Assembly: GCA_905233335.1 (NCBI GenBank)
Contig: CAJOED010000006.1
Span: 1-17,807 of the forward strand
Source: an uncultured Synergistales bacterium
Lineage (GTDB): Bacteria; Synergistota; Synergistia; Synergistales; Aminobacteriaceae
DNA length: 17,807 bases
Reading direction: 5' to 3'
Below are positions 1 through 6,050 of the stretch, one piece after another (positions within the stretch are counted from its first letter, which is position 1; each line of letters begins with the position of its first letter). A program made the translations under genes and the position numbers. The notes under the pieces are model-generated. The model saw nothing but the letters and a program-made list of their open reading frames with translations, had not been told where the DNA came from and did no database searches.

Positions 1-940
1 GTGTCGCCGTTGTCCGTGTTCGTGTTGCTGTTCGTGCCGTTATTGCCGGGTGTGCCAGGTGTGTCTGTGTTCGTGCTTCCGTCGCTGTTATCAGTGTCGT
101 CGGAGTCTTCGTCGCCGGTGTTATCTTCGGGGTCAGGAGTCGGTTCTGGTTCAGGCTCCGGGGTCGGGTTCGGGTCTACTTCTGTGTTGCCGGAGATTGT
201 GCCTTTATGATTATCATTTCTGTAACCGTATATTGCTCCCATATTATTGGCATCTTCGACTGTAACACAGCTATAATTGCCGCTGATAGTGTCCGACATG
301 TTAAAATCAAATAATGCTCCTACAATACCTCCTGCACTGTCTTCTGCGCGTATTCTTGTATCTGATATGGAACCTACTTTGCAGTTCCTAATCTTAACGC
401 TGGACTTGCCTGAATAATCACCTGCAGAACCGGCTATACCACCTGCACTTGTGCTTCCTGCGCCGATAACTGTCCCGTCGAAAGTACAATTTTCGATAAT
501 ACCACTTTGAAGTGTTCCTACTATTCCCCCTACCCAGCCCACAGTAGCAGTCATTCTCACAGAACCTGTTACAGATAAGTTCTTGATCGTTCCTTTCTCA
601 ACCCGACCGAATAATCCTACAGAATCATATGCAGATGCAGTGTAGTTGATACGTACCTTAACAGTATGCCCATCGCCATCAAAAGTAAAATCTTGTTCAG
701 AACGTATATTTATGGATTGCCAGTTCTGGTAGCTTGTCAAGTCTATATCTTTCGTGAACTTGATATCTCCCCTCTTTCATCACGAACTTTTTTCAGTGTA
801 GCCGCCGAACTTATCTCCCACGCATGAGCTTCATCATACCCTTCTGTCTCATAGCCCGTCCCGCCGTACTCGACAGCCCACGCTCCCGAACACACTACAG
901 CCAGCATCACAGCCAGCACCGCCACAAAAAACTTCTTCAT
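1..940 (-). pseudogene. GLUG-repeat secreted surface protein, frameshifted and cut by the window edge
   Basis: The 5' piece runs from ATG at 940 to a stop at 743. It encodes a signal peptide (MKKFFVAVL..., SPase I-type AWA at about residue 22) and the start of a mature protein. The next frame stays open from about 768 to base 1 but has no start of its own, only stops (TGATGA) just upstream. Adding one G to the G4 run at 769-772 joins the two as ...VRDERGGDIKFTKDIDLTSYQNW..., which matches the usual opening of such proteins. The 3' frame contains GLUG-like repeats (GGIVGTLQSGIIENCTFDG, then GGIAGSAG and GGIVGALFD), followed by a Pro/Glu-rich linker and an Asn/Thr/Gly/Asp-rich tail. The family is surface-exposed and thought to be adhesive. 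A good RBS (GGGAGG) sits 7 bases before the ATG. The frameshift may be a real mutation or a sequencing error. The C-terminus lies outside the window. Confidence 0.75.
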
Positions 941-981
941 GTGAATCCCTCCCGTAAAATTTTGTGAGAAAATCGATAATA

Positions 982-1057
982 CACATGACCGCCCCCGCTT
1001 GTGTTATGGTATAATGAAACAATAAACAAGGGAGGACGGGTTTTCTCTCGTCATGTG
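982..1057 (-). promoter_or_regulatory. Long hairpin in the leader of the surface-protein gene
   Basis: The arms CACATGA (982-988) and TCATGTG (1051-1057) close the structure. Inside, 1026-1039 can pair with 989-1002 over 13 of 14 positions, leaving an 11-base bulge on one side (1040-1050) and a loop of about 23 bases. Two pairs are G.U wobbles only if the minus strand is the RNA; on the plus strand they would be A.C mismatches. This supports a role in the minus-strand leader. I do not recognise a riboswitch class in it. Function is unknown. Confidence 0.5.
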
Positions 1058-1081
1058 CAAATCTAGATTTCTGACAAAATA

Positions 1082-1087
1082 ATTATA
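1082..1087 (-). promoter_or_regulatory. Candidate -10 element for the surface-protein gene
   Basis: The minus strand reads TATAAT here, in an AT-rich stretch just downstream of the fliY terminator. No convincing -35 hexamer lies 16-18 bases upstream (the region is A-rich). Transcription from here would give a leader of about 135 nt containing the hairpin at 982-1057. Confidence 0.45.
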
Positions 1088-1129
1088 GCACACCTTGTTT
1101 TATTTTTTTGTGCTGTGATAAGGGTATGC

Positions 1130-1161
1130 AAAAAAAAATCCTCCCCCGTTCATGAGGGAGG
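1130..1161 (-). terminator. Intrinsic terminator of the flagellar operon
   Basis: The minus strand reads CCTCCC, a 10-base loop, GGGAGG, then A and a run of eight to nine T. The stem is 1156-1161 with 1140-1145. It starts 11 bases after the fliY stop codon, so it ends the flbD-to-fliY transcript and separates it from the surface-protein gene. Confidence 0.88.
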
Positions 1162-1172
1162 TTATTTGTTCT

Positions 1173-2222
1173 CTATGACGCTCTCGCCGCTCCGCCCGGT
1201 ATTATGTCGGTGATACGCACTCCGAAATTCTCATCGATGACGACAACTTCTCCATGAGCGATTAATTTTCCGTTCACGAGAATATCTACTGGTTCACCAG
1301 CCATTTTGTCGAGTTCGACAACAGCCCCCGCCGTGAGCGCAAGAATTTCCGACACGCTTTTACGTGCCTTGCCAAGCTCAACAGTAACACGTACAGGAAT
1401 ATCCGCAATCAGGTCTATAGGACTCGGAGCACCTCCGCCGCCGCCACCTCCCAACGGCTGAAATGCTGCAGGCCGAACATCTACTGCCGGTCCCGCGTTC
1501 TGTCTTCCTCCTCCCATAGATGCCCCTCCTCCCATCGGGCTGTTAGTTTGTGCGGGTTCGCTGGGTTTTTTGTCCCCCCGCATGTTTCCGGCAATATCGA
1601 GCGCATTATCAAGCGTAAGGCATGTCCATATGTTGAACGGACTCAATCCGTCTATGCTGACGTTTACGGGACTGCACCATATTTTTTTGTCGGCAGGTTC
1701 AAGCGACAATGCCCGCCAGCCTTCTTCACCGAGTGCTGACGTTGTGTTTTCCGGCATCAATCTCCGTCCGCCCATCATGCCGCTAAGTGCCGTGAACGCA
1801 CTCCCTACTACCTGGCTCAATCCTTCCTGCGCCGCGTTCCAGTATAAGTCGCTCGGTTCAGGTAACTGTGCACCGCCTCCGCCCATCATCAAGTCCGCAA
1901 GAGTGAGTGCTCCCTTCTGGTCAACAACAAGCGCAAGAGGCAGGTCGTCCATTCCGCCGAACGTGCTCGAAAACAGGAACGGGAACTCCGAGAATTTTCC
2001 GGCGAACTCTTCCTGCGTCATGATTTCGGGACTTCCGACGTTAGTAGTTACGTTTTTCCCCGCAAGCATATTGATTACGCTGTTTTCGGAATTGGCGAAC
2101 GTGTCAGCAACTTTCGCGAGCTGTTCTGCATCCGAAGCAGAAATCTCATCTACATCACCGAAATCTCCTCCGCCGGCTAACAGTGCGTTTATTTCGTCAG
2201 GGCTTAATAAATCGTCCCCCAT
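1173..2222 (-). CDS. fliY: Flagellar motor switch protein FliY (FliN-type SpoA domain with CheC-like domain)
   Basis: This 349-residue protein is part of the flagellar rotor switch (C-ring). Three parts are visible: an N-terminal peptide LLSPDEINALLAGGG resembling the FliM/FliN start; a CheC-like middle (about 30-230); and a Gly/Pro/Ala-rich linker leading to a C-terminal SpoA (FliN) domain (about 265-349; DIPVRVTVELG..., GVRITDII). In CheC-type phosphatases each site has a Glu and an Asn spaced ExxN. Here the first site reads LAKVAD (Glu to Lys37, Asn to Asp40) and the second EGLSQVVG (Glu133 kept, Asn to Ser136). Loss of CheY-P phosphatase activity is therefore likely by inference. It starts 4 bases after fliM, with a GGGAGAG RBS inside the end of fliM, and is last in the operon. 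The SpoA domain makes the switch assignment firm. Confidence 0.92.
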   Translation of the reverse strand: MGDDLLSPDEINALLAGGGDFGDVDEISASDAEQLAKVADTFANSENSVINMLAGKNVTTNVGSPEIMTQEEFAGKFSEFPFLFSSTFGGMDDLPLALVVDQKGALTLADLMMGGGGAQLPEPSDLYWNAAQEGLSQVVGSAFTALSGMMGGRRLMPENTTSALGEEGWRALSLEPADKKIWCSPVNVSIDGLSPFNIWTCLTLDNALDIAGNMRGDKKPSEPAQTNSPMGGGASMGGGRQNAGPAVDVRPAAFQPLGGGGGGGAPSPIDLIADIPVRVTVELGKARKSVSEILALTAGAVVELDKMAGEPVDILVNGKLIAHGEVVVIDENFGVRITDIIPGGAARAS

Positions 2223-2226
2223 GTAT

Positions 2227-3243
2227 TTACTCTCTCCCTTCGTCTTCAGGTTTTATTTCGGGCATTTCTTGAGTTAATACCTTTGTGAGTTCTACCGCCA
2301 TGTGTCCGTTCATTGTGCCGGGACGAGCCTTGAAGCGTATCTGGTTTCCGACCCTGACATCAATATTTGCGTCTTTCAGTTCGTCGAGCTTGATTACATC
2401 GCCGGGCTGTAAGGCGTAAACATCAGCAAGCGATAACACCGTGTGCCCAAGTTCCATAGCCATTGGCATTTTCACCTGCATCATAGAGTTGTTCAGCCAG
2501 TTCTTGATCTCGTCGTCGGCCTTATGGCTTGTTGAGGCGAACCATTGCTGTGATGAGAGTCTGTCCATTATCGGCTCTATCAGGAAGTACGGAAAGCACA
2601 AACTCACCATGCCTTCAACGTCGGACACACGGAGCTTCATGATTACGACGAGCACCATATCACTCGGCGAACATATCTGCACAAAGAACGGGTTGCTCTC
2701 CATGCTCTCGAAACGGAAGCGGACATCTACGACCGTGCTCCAGCTGTCCTCAAGAAGCTCAAGTATTCGCATAATTACGCGCTCTATTACTGTCTTTTCT
2801 ATGTCGGTGAGTTCGCGAATGTTCCCCGTGAATGTTCCCCTTCCCCCTAACATCCTGTCTATTATCGTGAAGACAAGCGCGGGGTTAATCTCCATGAGCA
2901 TACTGCCCTCGAACGGGTGCATTTCGATCAGTCCGATAACGGTGGGCTGTACCATGTAGTTCACGAACTCTTCATACGCTAGCTGTTCGACAGAAGCAAT
3001 TTCCGCCGACACAATCGAACGTATCAATGTCGATAATACCGTCGTCATCTGCCGGGCGAATGACTCATGTATCATCTGTATAGCGCGCAACTGATCCTTG
3101 CTGAACTTGTCGGGTCGCTTGAAGTCGTAAACTTTGAGCTTTGCGTACTCGTCAGCTTTCTCGGCTATTGCGTTGATGTCTGCTCCGCTTGATATGGATT
3201 TCAGCAGGTCATCAATGGCATTTTGTGATAATACGTCGGGCAT
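2227..3243 (-). CDS. fliM: Flagellar motor switch protein FliM
   Basis: This is the C-ring protein that binds CheY-P and sets rotation direction. At 338 residues it has normal length. The N-terminal LSQNAIDDLL (residues 5-14) matches the family's CheY-binding start (LSQxxIDxLL). The CheC-like middle carries the typical VIGLIEMHPFEGSMLMEI and IDRMLGGRG segments, and a C-terminal SpoA domain follows (about 255-338, with LQPGDVIKLDEL). It starts 7 bases after the end of fliL and is followed after 4 bases by fliY, so the three are surely co-transcribed. No unusual features. Confidence 0.96.
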   Translation of the reverse strand: MPDVLSQNAIDDLLKSISSGADINAIAEKADEYAKLKVYDFKRPDKFSKDQLRAIQMIHESFARQMTTVLSTLIRSIVSAEIASVEQLAYEEFVNYMVQPTVIGLIEMHPFEGSMLMEINPALVFTIIDRMLGGRGTFTGNIRELTDIEKTVIERVIMRILELLEDSWSTVVDVRFRFESMESNPFFVQICSPSDMVLVVIMKLRVSDVEGMVSLCFPYFLIEPIMDRLSSQQWFASTSHKADDEIKNWLNNSMMQVKMPMAMELGHTVLSLADVYALQPGDVIKLDELKDANIDVRVGNQIRFKARPGTMNGHMAVELTKVLTQEMPEIKPEDEGRE

Positions 3244-3250
3244 AATTCAC

Positions 3251-3706
3251 CTACTGTAAGATCATGCTCTCGAAAAGAACGTTCACTATGGGAGCTTCAC
3301 CGCCAACGTCCGGGAGCATTCGATTAAGTGAACGCTTTATGTCCCCGGCAAACTGCAGAGCACCTTCCGCGCTCGTCAAGTCGTCGTACACTCTGTCTTT
3401 GATGAGCATGAATATCTCGCTCCGTATTCTGTTCATCCATCCGGGCATCTGTACGAGTGCTGTAGCTCCGTCCTTCTCGACGAGTTCAAGCGACAGTGTG
3501 CAGTCGAGAACATGTCGTCCGGGTCCGGCCAAGTTGCTGGTGAACTGTCCGATAGGTACGACGGGGCCGGGATTCTGGATCACACGACCTGCGCCGATTT
3601 CGTTCGTGTCTTTGGGTGCCATTGTGCGGCCAAGTATCAAGCCGCCTCCGAAACCTGCACCGAACATTACGAGTCCCACTATTGCGAAAATTAATATACG
3701 CTTCAT
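3251..3706 (-). CDS. fliL: Flagellar basal body-associated protein FliL
   Basis: A 151-residue single-pass inner-membrane protein. It has one N-terminal membrane segment (about 4-26, Gly-rich), a short linker with Pro/Gly, and a periplasmic stomatin-like FliL domain ending in FESMILQ. FliL is known to associate with MotA/MotB stators and support torque. The RBS AGGAGG overlaps the stop codon of hicA, 13 bases before this ATG, so translation may be coupled to the toxin gene. It lies directly upstream of fliM. Confidence 0.92.
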   Translation of the reverse strand: MKRILIFAIVGLVMFGAGFGGGLILGRTMAPKDTNEIGAGRVIQNPGPVVPIGQFTSNLAGPGRHVLDCTLSLELVEKDGATALVQMPGWMNRIRSEIFMLIKDRVYDDLTSAEGALQFAGDIKRSLNRMLPDVGGEAPIVNVLFESMILQ

Positions 3707-3723
3707 TTATGTGTATGTTCCTC

Positions 3724-3921
3724 CTAAAATATTTCCGGGATTCCTGCTTCCTTGCACATTCTGTTAGCTTCTATCCTGCTGAAAGTATTATGTCTGCCGA
3801 TAGAAACACGAACTTTTTTCGCGTTTTTGTATATGCTGTGATTCCCGCCTTCACGCTGGAAAAAAAATCCGTTCTCCTCGAAATGCTTTATAATGTCCCG
3901 CCGCTTAACCGACATTTGCAA
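3724..3921 (-). CDS. hicA: HicA-type mRNA interferase toxin
   Basis: A 65-residue protein with the compact double-stranded-RNA-binding-like fold of HicA. It shows KRRDIIKHFEENGF, the catalytic-His segment REGGNHSIYKN (His in GGNHS), and the C-terminal RIEANRMCKEAGI typical of the family (HicA/YcfA). HicA toxins cleave mRNA and are held inactive by HicB. The start codon overlaps the last 17 bases of hicB, a coupling typical of toxin-antitoxin pairs. ATG at 3915 is an alternative start two codons in. Here the gene lies inside the motility operon, immediately before fliL. Confidence 0.88.
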   Translation of the reverse strand: MQMSVKRRDIIKHFEENGFFFQREGGNHSIYKNAKKVRVSIGRHNTFSRIEANRMCKEAGIPEIF

Positions 3922-4150
3922 GTAGCGCCTCTTCCTTTTGGAGCGGTATAGATATAGGCTTCACAATAAGCGAAGGATGCGGAATTTCATCACCATCTTC
4001 AATGTAGGCAAGTTCCATTTCATGTGCGGCATCTTTCAGCATTTCTTCACAGTCATCAATATCTTCACCTGATGTTATGACGTTCGGCCACTCTAATAAC
4101 TGTCCCATGTACCCATGCTCTAATTTCGTGTAACACGCTGTGAACTGCAT
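3905..4150 (-). CDS. hicB: HicB-type antitoxin
   Basis: An 81-residue protein with the partial RNase H fold of HicB: FTACYTKLEHGYMGQLLEWPNVITSGEDIDD-type start, the helix around CEEMLKDAAHEMELAYIEDG, and IPHPS before a short tail. Many HicB proteins add a C-terminal ribbon-helix-helix or helix-turn-helix. None is visible here, as the protein ends shortly after the core. It presumably neutralises HicA; self-repression of its own promoter is doubtful. AAGGAGGAG lies just upstream of the ATG. It starts 15 bases after motB, with no obvious promoter of its own. Confidence 0.88.
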   Translation of the reverse strand: MQFTACYTKLEHGYMGQLLEWPNVITSGEDIDDCEEMLKDAAHEMELAYIEDGDEIPHPSLIVKPISIPLQKEEALLANVG

Positions 4151-4165
4151 TATTCTTCTCCTCCT

Positions 4166-4894
4166 TCAACGTTTGGGATACTGCGACAAAAATACTATTT
4201 CTACGCGCCTATTCAGTGCTCTGTGTTCGCTGGTGTCATTCGGTACTATCGGCTGTGCAGAACTGTAGCCCACCGCCTGCAGCTTTTTCGGGTCAAACCC
4301 ACCGGCGTGTTCCATGTAGCTCGCGACCGCCGCCGCACGCATTGCGCTCAATCCCCAGTTGTCCCGGTAAATTCCGCCGTTCAGAATCCCGGAGTCAGTG
4401 TGTCCCTCGACAGCCGCCGCAGGTACTCTGTCCCTCACGAGTTCCGAAATCTTGTACAGTGCCCGCTGTCCTTCCGGCCTCAAGTCAGCTCGTCCGGGCA
4501 GAAACAGAAACTGATCGCTTATCGACACCGCAACACCCCGCTGATTGATTGACACCTGTATATCCCGCGTAAGATTTTCGGATCGCAGAAAGCTGTTCAG
4601 TGTGTACGCAACATGCCGGGTGTCTATCTCGACGCGTTCACTTGCTCCGGGACTCGTACCGACTTCACCGCTCCTGTTGGGATCTTGGGACTCCTCCGTC
4701 GTAACTCCTCCACGCAAAACTCCCAAAGACCCTCGCAACGACAATAACGCCTTCTGAAATTTTTGGGAGTCTATCGATGACATAGCAAACAGTAATATGA
4801 AGAAACACAATATCAGCGTTACCATGTCCCCGTATGTGCCCATGTAGAACGGCGCGGAAAGTCCAGGCTCGTCGGGCTTCTTCTGTCGTGCCAT
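4166..4894 (-). CDS. motB: Flagellar motor stator protein MotB
   Basis: The peptidoglycan-anchored stator subunit. It has 242 residues. A single membrane segment (about 24-40) carries the ion-binding Asp (Asp23 in YGDMVTLILCFF), equivalent to Asp32 of E. coli MotB. A linker (about 60-110) is followed by the OmpA-like peptidoglycan-binding domain (about 115-240), with VEGHTD (162-167), LSAMRA (182-187) and NRRVEI (228-233). It starts 2 bases after motA. Ion type (H+ or Na+) cannot be decided from this reading. Confidence 0.95.
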   Translation of the reverse strand: MARQKKPDEPGLSAPFYMGTYGDMVTLILCFFILLFAMSSIDSQKFQKALLSLRGSLGVLRGGVTTEESQDPNRSGEVGTSPGASERVEIDTRHVAYTLNSFLRSENLTRDIQVSINQRGVAVSISDQFLFLPGRADLRPEGQRALYKISELVRDRVPAAAVEGHTDSGILNGGIYRDNWGLSAMRAAAVASYMEHAGGFDPKKLQAVGYSSAQPIVPNDTSEHRALNRRVEIVFLSQYPKR

Positions 4895-4896
4895 CG

Positions 4897-5670
4897 TTAG
4901 CCTTCCTCCCTGTTGAACGCTTCACGCATTGCGGGCGGCAGATATACCTTCAGTTTTTCTTCTACTGTTCGCGGGTTTTCGCCGGCCTGTATCGCGAGTA
5001 TTCCCTCGACCATAAGCTCCATCGATTTCACTTCCTGCTCCGAACGTGCCGCAAGTTTCTTACTCACGGGAGAACCGAACATGTTCGCCATCATTGAGCC
5101 GTACATCGTCGTAATGAGTGCAACCGCCATGCCGGGGCCAAGTGCGTTAACGTCCTGAAGGTTTCCCAACATTGCGATTAGTCCGATAAGTGTACCTATC
5201 ATTCCGAATGAAGGCGCAAACTCCGTAAGGTTGTCGAACACTCCCTTGTTGGCTTTGTGCCTGTCCTCGAAATTTCCGATTTCTGTATCAAGTATCGCCC
5301 GCACAAGTTCCGGGTCTGTTCCGTCAACTACAAGCTGTATTGCCTTCCTCATAAAGTCGCTGTCAACTTCCGCAACATCAGCCTCAAGCGATAAGAGTCC
5401 TTCACGCCGAGCCTTTTCCGCAAAGCTCACTATCATCTGCACCATTCCGACAAGATCCGGCTCCTGAAACATAAATACGTTCTTCATGCATCCGCCTATT
5501 GCTTTGAGCCTGTCGCCGGGGTTGGAGATAATTGTTGCTCCGATTGCGCCGCCGATCGTTATCATCAATGAAGGGACATCGATATATGCTCCGATATTGC
5601 CGCCCGATGCCATCGACGCAATAACCAGAATCCATGTTGCGAGAAATCCTATAAGACTTGTTAAATCCAA
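4897..5670 (-). CDS. motA: Flagellar motor stator protein MotA
   Basis: The 257-residue ion-channel subunit of the stator, with four membrane segments (about 3-20, 32-50, 150-172, 178-200). Conserved features are the cytoplasmic KARREGLLSLE stretch that contacts FliG, Pro153 in APSFGMIGTLIG, and the GPGMAVALITTMYG segment. The start is TTG at 5670, preceded by AGAGGTGAG about 7 bases upstream. No in-frame ATG fits better, because the first membrane segment begins at once. It lies between flbD and motB as in Firmicutes and Synergistota operons. Confidence 0.95.
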   Translation of the reverse strand: MDLTSLIGFLATWILVIASMASGGNIGAYIDVPSLMITIGGAIGATIISNPGDRLKAIGGCMKNVFMFQEPDLVGMVQMIVSFAEKARREGLLSLEADVAEVDSDFMRKAIQLVVDGTDPELVRAILDTEIGNFEDRHKANKGVFDNLTEFAPSFGMIGTLIGLIAMLGNLQDVNALGPGMAVALITTMYGSMMANMFGSPVSKKLAARSEQEVKSMELMVEGILAIQAGENPRTVEEKLKVYLPPAMREAFNREEG

Positions 5671-5691
5671 AACGCGCTCACCTCTGCCGTA

Positions 5692-5913
5692 TTATTCCTG
5701 TGATTCGTCAGCAGTGTTCGCAATTATGCACGTATACCCTGCTGCTTTCCTGAAGGCTATTATCTTCCTGTATACGTCCTTCACTTTTTCGCGCACTACA
5801 TATCTGTGTCCGTTCAGAAGACGCAATACAGTATCCGGCGTTACGTCTATAGTTTCAATCATGTCGGAGTTCAGCAAAAACGCCTCACCGTTAAGGCGAT
5901 GTACTTCAATCAT
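5692..5913 (-). CDS. flbD: FlbD family motility protein
   Basis: A 73-residue small protein starting MIEVHRLNGEAFLLNSDMIE, followed by TPDTVLRLLNGHRYVVREKV. This is the characteristic FlbD (SwrD) sequence. In Bacillus the homologue supports flagellar power; its molecular action is not settled. It is the first gene of the motility operon visible here, 21 bases before motA, and is divergent from the GAF-like gene. Confidence 0.92.
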   Translation of the reverse strand: MIEVHRLNGEAFLLNSDMIETIDVTPDTVLRLLNGHRYVVREKVKDVYRKIIAFRKAAGYTCIIANTADESQE

Positions 5914-5973
5914 AAATATTAACGCCAGCCCTTCAAGAGTAAATTTTATAGAATGTGGTAAATTAACGAATAT

Positions 5974-5979
5974 ATTATA
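5974..5979 (-). promoter_or_regulatory. Candidate -10 element of the motility operon
   Basis: The minus strand reads TATAAT about 60 bases before the flbD start, in the AT-rich divergent intergenic region (5914-6050). There is no good -35 match 16-18 bases upstream, nor the TAAA/GCCGATAA pattern of flagellar sigma-28. The same stretch (TATATTATA, 5971-5979) could also serve the plus-strand gene. Confidence 0.4.
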
Positions 5980-6050
5980 CGATTTTGAAGGGAAAAAGCG
6001 ATAAAATAAACAACAAAAAATTTTTTGCCGGAGGTGCTATTGATTATCCC

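Noticed and set aside
1..210. Simple-sequence look of the first 210 bases (GTG/TCG-rich) as a possible repeat array
   Set aside because: On the minus strand it encodes the Pro/Glu and Asn/Thr-rich linker of the surface protein. The units are irregular and there are no CRISPR-like spacers.
1053..1082. Nine-codon plus-strand mini-ORF (MCKSRFLTK) after the GGGAGG at 1030-1035
   Set aside because: The distance from GGGAGG to ATG is about 17 bases and nothing follows it. The stretch is better explained as leader DNA of the minus-strand gene.
1570..2277. Long plus-strand open frame of 235 codons opposite fliY and fliM
   Set aside because: It lies fully antisense to well-supported genes, has no RBS and shows Ser/Pro-rich composition typical of a shadow frame.
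5985..6050. Extended start (TTG 5985) for the GAF-like protein
   Set aside because: It has no RBS, and the extra residues are Lys/Asn-rich sequence encoded by the AT-rich intergenic region.
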